Below, one piece after another: positions 1 through 8,945 of a stretch of 29,976 nt of DNA. Within the stretch, counting starts at the first letter, position 1, and every line of letters begins with the position of its first letter. The position numbers were made by a program, and so were the translations under genes. Under the pieces are notes generated by a model. The model was not told the origin of the DNA, did no database searches, and saw nothing but the letters and a program-made list of their open reading frames with translations. Source of the DNA: Flavobacteriales bacterium (GTDB lineage: Bacteria; Bacteroidota; Bacteroidia; Flavobacteriales_F; PHOS-HE28); NCBI GenBank assembly GCA_016715995.1, contig JADJXF010000015.1, positions 1-29,976 on the forward strand, in the 5' to 3' direction.

Positions 1-1550
1 CACGCCATGCGGCTCAGGAAGCGAGGAAGTTATTGGTGGCGCCGTAGGTGTAGTTGTTCACGGCGAAGGAGGTGGAAGTAGCGTGCCGGGCGGATGCCTA
101 CGCCGGTGATGGCCTCGCCGGAAATGGGTATGCCATGCCGCGGCCGTCGGCGGCCTGATAAGCCCGGCTCCGTAATGGTATTGATCAGGCCGAACCAATC
201 GCTCCAGCCCTCACCCATCTGCTCATCGTTGCTGAGGCAGCTGGAGTTGCTGCCCCGCCGGTGAGCCGGATCGAGATGCCGTGCCCGTATTCATGCGCCA
301 CCACGCCGTTGTCGGAAAGACCGTAGCCATCGCGGTCGGGGATCCCGCCGTCCAGTTGTACATCTGCATGCGGCCGTTGCTTCCCCTCAGGCGGTGACGA
401 AAGTTGGCGTTGTTGGTCCCACCGCCGTCCTGCGCCTCAGCCAGCACGTGGTCGCCGCCAGAACCCGCACCGCTGTAATTGGTCTGCTGGAAGATTGCCG
501 CTCTGCTCATCGAAGCCGTAACGCTGCCACACATCGTGCATCAGGTTGTTCCAGTAGAACAGGTTGGTGATGCGCCGCATCCTGGTTCCCCGCGGGCTGA
601 AGCCCAGGTTCAGCGGGAAATCGAAGGTGAGGGTGGCGCCGCCCTCGGGCTATATCCGGGCTGGTCATCGTCGTCGGCATCCTCGTACGCGCGCACGTTG
701 TTGCCGCGACAGGTGGTGAATTCCGCACCTGCAACGCCATTCGCATCGTGCCAGCCATAGGGCGATGCGATGCAGGATCCGCAGGGTCGATCGCCCGGCG
801 TGCGAAGGCCGTGGTTCGGGCTCTCCACGGGCGAATCGAATACGCGGTAACCCGATGTTCGGGCAATGGTCGAGCGCCGCTGCATCATCAGGCCTCCCCG
901 GCACGCTCATGGTGCCGATGCTCCGCTTCGGGAACTGGCATTGCACCGTGTAATCGGTCACGCGCAACAAGCCGCCCGTCCTTGCATCAACGCAAGGTTC
1001 CACCAGCTCGCGCTCTTCCGTGAACGGATGGTGAGCTCCCAGGCCAGCCGCAGCCTTCCATCGTCAACAGGCTGATAGATCGACCTTGCGCGGATGGGTT
1101 CGTACGCGATGCCGGGCGAGCTCCAGGATCCCGCCTGGCAGCGCGTGAAGCCCGTTGGCTCCCGGTCGAGGTCAAGATCCATCGCGTCGGCGGCGGCACG
1201 CCGCGCCAACGGGCCTTCAGCGCTGGTTCCGAAAGGGCCCGCCAAGGCGGCGGCATCGCGCACGAATCGGCCCGCGATGTGCACCTCGGCCTTCGCGCAA
1301 GCGCACAGCAGGTGATGATCAGCGTTGTGCACGTCGGGGGCCATTCACCATCTGGTTCATGCACGATGGATACCCGGCGCTGGAAGGGCTGGTCGGTGAT
1401 CCGCCAATGCTGCGCGTCGGTCGCGGTCCGGTTTAGCTTATCGGCATGCTCAAGCAGGTACGCGCGGATCGCGCCGTCATGGTGCTGCGCGCTCCAGCCA
1501 AGGTCGCACAAAGAAGCAGGGCTATGAAAGGAATGAGAGCGCCGTTGCAT
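1..1550 (-). CDS. Fungalysin-type (M36) metallopeptidase, partial at the left edge, frameshifted
   Basis: This is a secreted zinc metalloprotease; its C-terminal part lies outside the window. Read on the minus strand across several frames, it shows a signal-like hydrophobic stretch just after the ATG at 1550 (ALIPFIALLLCATLA), a propeptide region resembling FTP domains, then catalytic-domain segments typical of M36: ASPYGWHD and AGAEFTTCRGNNV near 690-760, and VLAEAQDG near 430. The zinc site HEYGH is coded at 281-295, followed by MGEGWSDWFG at about 190-220, which carries the third ligand region. At least four frame changes are needed to join these pieces. Many Bacteroidota M36 enzymes end in a T9SS sorting domain; whether this one does cannot be seen. 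The family call is firm; the exact start is less so. Confidence 0.85.
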
Positions 1551-1650
1551 GGGATGGGGGCTTGGTTGCGGGAAACGGCCCGTGATGCACGATGGGGTGT
1601 CGAGCCGCGTTGCTCAAGCATAGCTGAATGCGACCTTCGGCGCGGAAGCA

Positions 1651-2478
1651 ATGCACAGAATAGCCACTTGGCGACTGGACCGGCACCACGAAGCCCCTTC
1701 CCCATGGTCATGGGGTCATCAATGCTACGCCTGATTCGTTCCTTGCGGCCAGCCGGGCGGGCACCGGTGATGCGCTGCGGCTCGGGGAGCGGATATCCCT
1801 GGAGGGCGCGTCGATATGATATCGGCGGCATGAGCACGACCGAGATCAGGAGGTGCCGGAATCCGGGGAAGCTCAGACACGCGCGATTTCCTATGGTGGA
1901 GGCCCTTCACCTGCGATTCCCGGAGGCACTGCTGAGCATCGACACGTATCGCTCGCGCGTGGCGTACGATGCCGTGATGGCCGGCGCTAGCCTCGTCAGC
2001 GACATCGGCGCTGGCCTGCTCGATGACCCAGGATGCTGGAGACAGTGGCTCGGCTTCACGTTCCGTACATCGCCATGCACATGCAAGGGGAATCCCCGCA
2101 CCATGCAGGCCGATCGCGCTACACCGATGCGGTGGCTGAAGTGACGCTCTTCCTCCGGCGAAAGCCCAGTGCCGCGCGCCAGAGCGGGCATCGCAGATGC
2201 GGTCACTCGATGAAGGATTCCGGATTCGGGAAGGCCATCACGCACAACTACGCGCTGCTCGCACGGCTCGGAAGCATCGTGGCCCTGGGAGCCCCGGTCC
2301 TTGTGGGGCTTTCGCGCAAGCGAATGATCGACGAGGTGCTGGGCACCGCGCCTGATGAAGCGCTCAACGGCACCACCGCGCTGAACACCCATCGCCCCCT
2401 GCTGAAGGGGGCGTCGATAATTCGCGTGCACGACGTGAAGGAGGCCATGCAGTGCGTGAGGCTCGTTGCTGCCCTGCG
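1651..2478 (+). CDS. folP: Dihydropteroate synthase, frameshifted
   Basis: It makes 7,8-dihydropteroate from the pterin pyrophosphate and p-aminobenzoate in folate synthesis, in the cytoplasm. Diagnostic pieces appear in order across three frames: VMG then VINATPDSF (about 1705-1742), GASI..DIGGMST (about 1808-1838), LSIDTYRS..VAYDAVMAGA (about 1932-1990), the PYIAMHMQGE segment (about 2063-2093), the GFGKAITHNYALL segment (about 2222-2262), LVGLSRKRMIDEVLG (about 2300-2343), and ALNGTTALNT plus RVHDVKEAM near the end. These are the pterin- and phosphate-binding loops of the family. Corrected length is about 275 aa, as expected. At least three indels break it (near 1713, 2025-2035 and 2160-2215). 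The start ATG at 1651 is a guess. The end is set where DHPS homology stops, since no stop is visible in the current frame. Confidence 0.88.
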
Positions 2479-3079
2479 CGATGGAAATAGGCCCTTCGCT
2501 TCTTTTTTGCCGGCTGGCCGCGCGCTGGGCCATCTTCTCCTTCTCCAGCGCACCGATCGCCCGTTCGTAGTGCACCATCACGCGCTCAGATGCTCCGAAC
2601 GCATGCGCTCCGGTGTATTCGATGTCCCAGCTCAGGTTGCGCACACTGTGGCAGCAGCTGGCCATGCCCACCGGCATGTCGAAGACCTCTTAATCGAAGC
2701 GCTCGATGAAGGCGAACAGCGTGATACGCACATCCATGTCGTAGAAGGGGACATCAGGGAAAGAGGCGGGATGCTCGCGCGCATCGATCCGCACATACGC
2801 TTAGGCACCATGTCCTTGCGGTAGATGCACACCTGGTAATCGTAGCCGCGCTCGAGTAGATCTCGTCGTTCCCCTTCCAATCCGTAAACACGGTCTCGCG
2901 CTCAATGCTGTCCTTCACAAGGCGCACCTGCACCTGCTCGGGGCCATCGCCGGTAAGGTACTCGCTCACCAGGCGCGTGCATGCGGATGTAGAACGCGCT
3001 GGCGGAGGATGCCGTGAGCACCAGCGCCAGGGCCATCAGCCCGCGCCGACCCGGTCGCCCCCCTCCGCTTCTTCGCCAT
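2478..3079 (-). CDS. Hypothetical membrane-anchored protein, about 200 aa, frameshifted
   Basis: I do not recognise a family. The ATG at 3079 starts a basic stretch (MAKKRRG), and after one frame change comes a hydrophobic segment LMALALVLTASSASAFYI, a single N-terminal membrane anchor or uncleaved signal. Beyond it lie a segment with VRLVKDSIERETVF, then a region reading YDYQVCIYRKDM and a C-terminal part with a helical, charged stretch (VMVHYERAIGALEKEKMAQR). Several indels interrupt it. It converges on folP, and its own stop could not be placed. Orientation and existence are supported by the consistent composition of the joined pieces; the function is unknown. Confidence 0.45.
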
Positions 3080-3155
3080 TGCTCCCGATTACCGGGTACG
3101 GCAGGCAAAGGTGCGGTTTCCCCGACGGACGCATCTTCACGGAAAACCGATTCCC

Positions 3156-3520
3156 ATGTTCCGCGACCTGCGCACCTCGGAGAACTTCCACTCGTGTCTC
3201 TGGCTTGGTCAAGGACCTGTGCTGGTGATGGGATTGAAGGCCCCTCGGGGCTCGCCTTGTTCATCCCCACCCTGCTCATGGCGGTCCATATCGCCTGGCG
3301 GATGCGCGGCGATCGCCGACCTGCTCAGTGCATCGCAGTGGGTGCTGGATCACGGCCAACGGCATCTGGTTGTTCAGTGAGTCCTGGTTCAGGGATACCA
3401 AACGCCTTGGGGGCGGTGCCCTCTACATAGCCGGGTTGCTCATCATAGCGTGGTACCTGCCTGATCGTGCTGCCCAAGCAAGGGAGGGGCGGTTCCACAA
3501 CGGGACCGGCTCAACATGCG
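3156..3520 (+). CDS. Conserved-looking multi-pass membrane protein, about 120 aa, frameshifted
   Basis: The reading starts MFRDLRTSENFH at 3156 and, after frame changes, runs through LALFIPTLLMAVHIAWRM (about 3250-3300), WITANGIWLFSE (about 3346-3381) and LGGGALYIAGLLIIAWYL (about 3408-3460). These give three or four membrane segments, the FRDT element between the last two being a short loop. I know no named family. Its end probably overlaps or abuts the ATG of the downstream cyclase near 3516, so the two may be co-transcribed. The end coordinate is approximate because the reading shifts frame near 3470. Confidence 0.5.
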
Positions 3521-4634
3521 GCGATCGACCGCCTTCTACTTTCGCCGGCCCGCAAGGCGAACCTCTTCACATGGATCCGCTCCGCGCCTGAGGCTCCGCT
3601 CAACCGCACGCTCCGCATCGCGGCGGCGTGGGCGGCCATGGGTGCCTTGAGCGCCTTGTTCGAGCACATCGCGCTCGCCGACCAGGGCGCTCAGGGCGAC
3701 CCCGGAGCCGGATTGATGGAGCGATGGCCCTGGTGTTCGCGATCGGCATCGTGGGTGGCGGTGCGTACATCTTCGTGCTGCGCGACCGGCTCCGGCACCT
3801 GGCCTATCTGCCGGCGCTGGGCATCATGGCCGCGCTGATCGCGTTGGTGCTCGCGGCGCTGGGCGCTTGGCTGCCCGCTCAGGACGACCCCTTCGGCGGC
3901 GACTACGGCGATGCGCCTCTTCAGCGTGGCCTGGCTCGGCCAATACCTTCAATGGACCGACCTGATGGGCGCCACCATACTCACGGTGCGACTCCAGCGA
4001 CCAGTTCGGGTCCAGCGGCCTTCCTACCTCGCGGGCCGCTACAGCCATCCTCGCCAGGAGCTGCGCATCTTCGTGTTCCTCGACATGGCTCGAGCACCAG
4101 CGTCGCGGAGGACCTCAAGCCACGTGCGCTACTTCCAGCTGATCGATGGGCTGTTCCGGGAGATCGCCGACCCGATCGTTTACTCGCGCGGCGAGATACG
4201 CCAGTACGTGGGCGATGAGATGGGCGTGAGCTGGCCCTTGCGCCGTGGCGTGAACAAGCAGCGCTGCATCCGCTGCTTCCTGGACATCCGCGCGAAGCTG
4301 AAGAGCCGCGCCTCCCATTATCAGGCGCGCTACGGCATCAGCGCCCGCTTTCAAGGCCGGCTTCCACTACGGCAAGTGACCACCGGCGAGGTGGGCCTGG
4401 TGAAGAAGGAGCGCATCTTCAGCGGCGATGCCGTGAACACCGCCGCGCGCATCCAGAACACGTGCAATGCACATGGCGTGGACAACCTGATCACCAAGGG
4501 CTGCTGGACCTCCTGCTCCCGAAGGGGCGCTTCCAGTGCGGGAGATGCGGCAGCATCGCGTTGAAGGGGAAGCGATCGGCCATCAGCCTTGGACCATCGA
4601 AGAGCCGGCCAAGCCGGCGAAGCCAACTCAATAG
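3516..4634 (+). CDS. Membrane-bound class III adenylate/guanylate cyclase, frameshifted
   Basis: It is predicted to make cyclic AMP (possibly cGMP) from the nucleoside triphosphate at the inner face of the membrane. The N-terminal third carries hydrophobic segments (AAWAAMGALSALFEHIAL; ALVFAIGIVGGGAYIFVL; LGIMAALIALVLAALGAWL). The catalytic domain begins near 4060: ELRIFVFLDM (first metal Asp) followed in another frame by STSVAEDLK, then EIRQYVGDEMGVSWP (second metal Asp, about 4192-4230), and RIFSGDAVNTAARIQ near 4410-4455, the typical N-x-A-A-R-I/L region. Corrected length is about 370 aa. The end reads EEPAKPAKPTQ then TAG at 4632-4634, overlapping the tail of the convergent gene. Substrate specificity cannot be fixed because the relevant residues sit near indels. 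Confidence 0.85.
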
Positions 4635-5725
4635 GTCCACGACCTCCGTCGCAAATCCACCACGGTCATGCCCAAGGGGCTGCGGTCAACCACGCGGTCC
4701 CCGAAGGCTCGAATCGCCTGATATCGCCGCCTCGCTGCCGAAGCGGAAGCGCGCACCGTTCAGGATGCCATGCAGCTCACGGTTCGGGTCGAGGTAAGCC
4801 AGCAGCGCGCCCTCCACTTCCCATTGCTCGGGAACGTAGCCCTCCACCGCAACCGATGCACCATCGCGGAAGAGCATGAGCCGCCCATCATCGAGGTAGA
4901 GGAGGAGGCTGTCGCGCCGCAGTATTCCGTCGGCGGGTCGTCCGTGACGCGATGCAGCGCGCCGCGATCGAAGCACTTCAGCCTTCCGTTGCCATCGATG
5001 TAGGCGACGAGGCCATCACCCGCCTTCGCCGACGCGGGCCGCAGTTCGCTCAATTCATGCTCCGTTCCGTTGAAGAGCGCCTTGAACACGCGCGCCTGTC
5101 CGTCCCACCAGCCAACCACGCCGCCTCCTGCCACCGCAATGCCTACATCGGTGCTGTCGTTCAGCACCCGAAGCTTACCGCCCTGGAATAACGAGAGCCT
5201 TCGCGCTTCCTTGTTGAAGAGCACGAGCAGGTTGGACCCCAGGAGCCATTGCGGCCGTTCGCTGCCACGTTCGATGCTGGCAACCGGATGGTGCAGGCCG
5301 CGCCAGATCACGCGCAGCTCATCGTGGAGCGTATCGTGCAACGCGATCAGGCTATCGCTCACATCGAAGTCCGCCACATGGGTCGCGATGGCATGAGCAC
5401 GGCCTTCGCGGATGGTCTTGAGCGTATCCGCGCTGAGCCAGGCGAGGCGGTGCCGTGTGCCCTTCGGCATTCCGGCCCTGCGATCGAGCAGGTGCAACCG
5501 CCGACCTTCTTCGATGAACAGCTTCAACCGGCCATCATGGTCGCGGTACGCCACTTGGCCATTCATGGAATGCACCCATCCGGGCGGTCGCGGCTCGAGC
5601 TTCTCGAAGCGCCCATCAGCCAGGATGATGAAGCGCTCCTCCCCGGAGACGAAAGGCACCGGTGCCTGCGCACCAACGGGTCCGGAGAGCAGAACGAGAG
5701 CGAAGGCCAGGGACCGGTTCCGCAT
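4628..5725 (-). CDS. Secreted hypothetical protein with repeated beta-type motifs
   Basis: It starts MRNRSLAFALVLLSGPVGAQA, a clear signal peptide. The mature part is about 340 aa and holds recurring short units of the form D-G-R-L-x-L-F/C-F (DHDGRLKLFIEE, DGNGRLKCFDRG, LDDGRLMLFRDG), spaced as expected for beta-propeller or beta-sheet repeats. I do not recognise a named family. The frame is intact from 5725 to about 4930, then shifts so that the C-terminal units (EGYVPEQWEVEGALLAYLD, HGILNGARF) are in another frame. The likely stop lies at 4628-4630, which makes this gene overlap the convergent cyclase by a few bases. It begins 13 bases after the probable stop of the second cyclase, so the two may form an operon. 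Confidence 0.65.
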
Positions 5726-5738
5726 CGATGGGCGACCC

Positions 5739-6760
5739 TCAGGCGTGAAACCTCATGCACGCGCACCTCACGCCGCTTGCCCTTCACTGGCACCAAGTGC
5801 TCCGGTCCGATGTCGAATCTATCCGCGGCATCCAGCATGCGCGCGAGCATCTCGGCGCTCACCAGGATCGCGTCTTCATCGCCTTGGCCAAGCCGAGCAT
5901 GCGGCTTACGCTGTTCATCACATCACCGCTGAGATCACGGTGCGTTTGATGTGCCCCACCTGCGCCGAGATCCGCGCCCACCGTGCAGGCCTGCGCGGAA
6001 CTGCGGCACCAGCCCATACTCGCGCTTGAACTCCTCCTCATGCTGCGCGATGTACCTCGATGTCGAAGAAAGGTCGAGGCAGTTGAGGTGCCGTGTTCCG
6101 ATGCGCATGGGCCAGGTGAAGATCCGCTCATCGCCCACATACTTGTGGATGTCGGCCTCGTTGCGGAGCACGGCATCGGTCATGAGCGAGTACACATGGT
6201 TGAGGAAACGGTATTGGCGCAGATCGCCAAGGCGCTCCGCGATCTCGGTGCTGCTCACCAGATCGAGCGTGAGCACCACGCGCTCCTCGCGCTCGGGGCG
6301 CTCATACCGACCGAGGAGGAATCCCATGAAGGTGCGGCGGCCCATCCATTCCTCCACCTGCACCACCAGGATGGCGATGGAGCTGACCACCACCGCGCGA
6401 AGCACGAGCCGGTAGAATTGCGCCATGCCGGAGGTCTCATGCATGCGGTAGGGCGCATCGCTGGCGAGCATCGTGAAGCGATCGCTGCCCCAGAGCCAAG
6501 CCACGCCGATGAGCAGCACGGTGAACAGGTTCACTAGGAGCGCCTTCCCGATGGTGCAAGGGGACCGCCAATGCACGGAAACGCCTTCCGAAGAGGTACT
6601 CTTCCAGGACGCCTGTCCAGAGGCCGAGCAGCAGCCACGCTCCCAATACGGGCAGGCTGATGTCATCGCCGGCGAAGGCGTGAGCACCCAGGCCACCATA
6701 GCCGCCACCAAACCGTACCCGGCGATCTTTGCGGAGCTTATAGCGCGTAAGGGCGTTCAT
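5739..6760 (-). CDS. Second membrane-bound class III nucleotide cyclase, frameshifted
   Basis: The start is MNALTRYKLRKDRR at 6760. Hydrophobic stretches follow (ISLPVLGAWLLLGLWTGVLEEYL; LLVNLFTVLLIGVAWLWG; AVVVSSIAILVVQVEEWM), then a catalytic domain: ERVVLTLDLVSSTEIAERLGD (first metal Asp, about 6240-6300), ADIHKYVGDERIFTWPM (second metal Asp, about 6110-6160), FRAGLHGG near 5985, a segment VMNSVSRMLGLAK near 5890-5930, and a tail VPVKGKRREVRVHEV that is typical of this cyclase group. Corrected length is about 340 aa. Frame breaks fall near 6700-6550, 6125, 5985 and 5750. It shares its architecture with the cyclase at 3516-4634 but is on the other strand, and it is divergent from the Crp/Fnr-type gene. 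Confidence 0.85.
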
Positions 6761-6806
6761 TGCGGGGCGCGAATGTACTTGCACCGGATGCCGCCACCTT
6801 TGCGGC
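6761..6806. promoter_or_regulatory. Short divergent promoter region between cyclase and Crp/Fnr genes
   Basis: Only 46 bases separate the two divergent start codons. On the plus strand CACCTTTG lies 5 bases before the regulator ATG, close to the Bacteroidota -7 consensus TAnnTTTG. On the minus strand TACATTCG lies 10 bases before the cyclase ATG. If these are the promoters, both mRNAs would be nearly leaderless and the two polymerases would compete for the same DNA. This is inferred from consensus matching only. Confidence 0.4.
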
Positions 6807-7371
6807 ATGGACCTCGTTCGCCGCACCATCGCGCGCTATGTTGAAACTCTGATCGCGATTGGGCGGTGATTGCTCCGTGCTGGAAGGAATATGCATTCAG
6901 CCGCGGCGCTTTCATCAGCCGTGTCGGCAAGGTCGAGGACCGCTTCTACATCGTAGCCCAAGGCGTTCAGAAGCTCTCGTTCCCGCACGATGGCGCTGAC
7001 ATCTGCGTAGGCTTCGCGTACGGCGGGAGCTGGAGCGGCGAATACGGATCCTTCATCACGCGGCAGCCAGCCCGGTTCGACGTGGTGGCCGTCACGGACA
7101 GCATCCTGCTGGGCATCACGCACGGCGACTTGCAGCGGTTGTATGCCGAACTGCCCGTGCTGGAGCGCTGGGGCCGATTGATCGCCGAGGAAGCGCTGCT
7201 AGGCCGCGCCGCCCGTGAGATCGAACAGATGAGCCTGAGCGCAGGAGGCGCTACGAACGCCTGGTGAAGCGCAGCCCGCAACTGCTGCAGCTCGTTCCGC
7301 AGAAGGACATCGCCAGCTACCTGCGGATGACCCCGGAGACGCTGAGCCGCTTGCGACGGAGCACTTCTTGA
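6807..7371 (+). CDS. Crp/Fnr-family transcriptional regulator, frameshifted
   Basis: A cyclic-nucleotide-binding-type sensor domain is joined to a C-terminal helix-turn-helix. The start ATGGACCTCGTT at 6807 reads MDLVRRTIARYVETLIAI; after one indel near 6860 a beta-roll domain follows: YAFSRGAFISRVGKVEDRFYIVAQG (jelly-roll entry), then GFAYGGSWSGEYGSFITRQPA, where the phosphate-binding cassette sits in true Crp. After a second indel near 7245 the DNA-binding part reads RYERLVKRSPQLLQLVPQKDIASYLRMTPETLSRLRR, the typical Crp-family recognition helix region, ending in TGA at 7369-7371. The cassette GEYGSF does not clearly match the R-x-S cAMP signature, so cAMP binding is uncertain. The neighbouring cyclase makes a local cyclic-nucleotide link attractive but unproven. 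Corrected length is about 188 aa, normal for the family. Confidence 0.85.
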
Positions 7372-7416
7372 TGCAGATCAACGGGGCATGCCCGCGCGCG
7401 TTCATTGCTTCGCGGC

Positions 7417-7980
7417 ATGAACCGGAAGCCCATGGATGCTCAATCCCTTTGCGAAGGGCTGATCGCTGACCTCGAGACGCAGATCGCCCGCGCAGCGCAA
7501 CTGCCTGCCGAACGGCTACTGCATCGCCGGAACCAGCCAAATGGAACGTGCTCGACGTCTTCGAGCATTTGGTGCTCAGCAGCGGTGTTTACCTGCAAGG
7601 CTTGGAGCACGTCTTCGCAACACGCGCGGCCGACCTGCCCGCATCACTAACCTTCACTCCGGGACTGCTCGGCGACTATTTCACGCGCGCCATGCTGCCC
7701 AAGGCCGATGGGCGCCTGCCCTTGCGCATGCCCACCATCCGCCGCTTCGATCCGCGCGGAACACGGGCTCAGATTCGGGAGCATCCTCCGGTTCGTCGCG
7801 ATGTGCGAGGGCCTCATCCGCCTGCTGAACCGTGCACCGGCCACCGACCTCAACCGCATGCGCATCGTGAGCACGCTGGGGCCTTTGGTGCAGCTCCGCG
7901 CCGGCGATGCCTTCCGCTTCCCGATCGCTCATCAGAAGAGGCACTTCACGCAGATTGAGCGTTTGCTGGCCCAACACTGA
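7417..7980 (+). CDS. DinB-like four-helix protein, frameshifted
   Basis: The start ATG at 7417 (MNRKPMDAQSLCEGL) opens a protein of about 187 aa. Joined pieces read AKWNVLDVFEHLVLSSGVYLQGLE, TPGLLGDYFTRAMLPKADGRLPLRMPTIRRFDP, FLRFVAMCEGLIRLLNRAPATDLNRMRI, and AFRFPIAHQKRHFTQIERLL before TGA at 7978-7980. The pattern of an early W-x(4)-x-x-E-H and a late H-x3-H-x-x-Q, which supply metal ligands, fits the DinB/YfiT-like superfamily of metal-binding helical bundle proteins, possibly hydrolases or thiol-dependent transferases. Indels lie near 7540 and 7780. It follows the Crp/Fnr gene by 45 bases in the same direction and may share its mRNA. Confidence 0.7.
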
Positions 7981-8000
7981 AATCGCAGGGCCGCTCCCGC

Positions 8001-8943
8001 TCATTCCGCGGCGAGCAGCCTTTTCAGCACACGAACGAATTCCCGCGGCCGTTCGATGTTCGGAACGTGGCCCGTGCGCGGGATCGCGTCCGGCGATCAT
8101 CCGCCAACCCATTGCGCGCAAGCACCGCCCGTCCAACGGCATTCGGGATCGACTCATCGCGCTCGCCCCAGATCGGTGCACAGGCATCTTCCAACCGTAA
8201 CGCTTGCGCATCAAGAGGTCCTCATGCGCGAGCAGGTCCTTCAAGAGGGTGATCGCGCCGCACGGTAAGGCTCGGCGAATTCGCGATAGATGCGGTTCAG
8301 TATGAATCCCGGCATGGGCGGGTCACGGTAGAGCGAGCCGGATCCCGAAGCGTAAATCCTTGGCAGTGGGGTGCGCATCACCGCCAGCATGCTCGGCGCC
8401 GTGCGCCCGCGCGATGCTATCCGCGAGGGGCGGCGCTGTAATCGCTCACAAGGCCATCGTAAATAACCAAATGCTTGATGCGTTCTGGGTGCAATTCGGC
8501 CAAGCGCGCCGCGACCCCGCCGCCGTAGCTGTTGCCGACCACTGGGATTGGGTCTTTCACGCCGAGGCTGTCGAGCAGGAGGATCACATGCGCCACTTGG
8601 TCATCGATGCTGCGTCCCCCATGGGCGGTATCCCACTTCGTGCTCAGGCCATGGCTGAGCAGATCAGGCAGGATGCGGTCGTAGTCCTTGCGAAGCAACT
8701 TGGCCGTCTTGCTCCATTGAAGAGCGCCGGTTCCTGTGTCCCGTGAAGCAACAGGAGCTTGGGCTTTCCGGTGTCGCGGTGCCACGCGAAACGCGGCCCC
8801 TCAGGCGTAGCAAGGGTCCGAGCCTCGTAGTCATTGCGCTCCAATCGCTTATCGCAGGAGCAGCCATGCATACGAGCGAGGTTGCAGGAGGAGAGCCCAA
8901 TGACTAAGAGGAGAAGGAAGATCGAGTTCACTGCACGCTGCAT
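8001..8943 (-). CDS. Alpha/beta-hydrolase lipoprotein, frameshifted
   Basis: A lipid-anchored serine hydrolase of about 313 aa. The N-terminus from the ATG at 8943 reads MQRAVNSIFLLLLVIGLSSC, a signal peptide with lipobox LSSC (Cys20). The hydrolase core follows: KPKLLLLHGT (oxyanion region), ILPDLLSHGLS, and the nucleophile elbow VVGNSYGGGVAARLAELHPER with Ser as nucleophile in G-N-S-Y-G. After further frame changes the C-terminal part carries a G-H motif (TGHVPNIERPREFVRVLKRLL) with the catalytic His, ending at 8001-8003. Frame breaks are near 8735, 8420, 8270 and 8080. The ATG lies 3 bases after the stop of the DUF5916 gene on the same strand, so the two are likely co-transcribed. The substrate is unknown. 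Confidence 0.85.
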
Positions 8944-8945
8944 CC

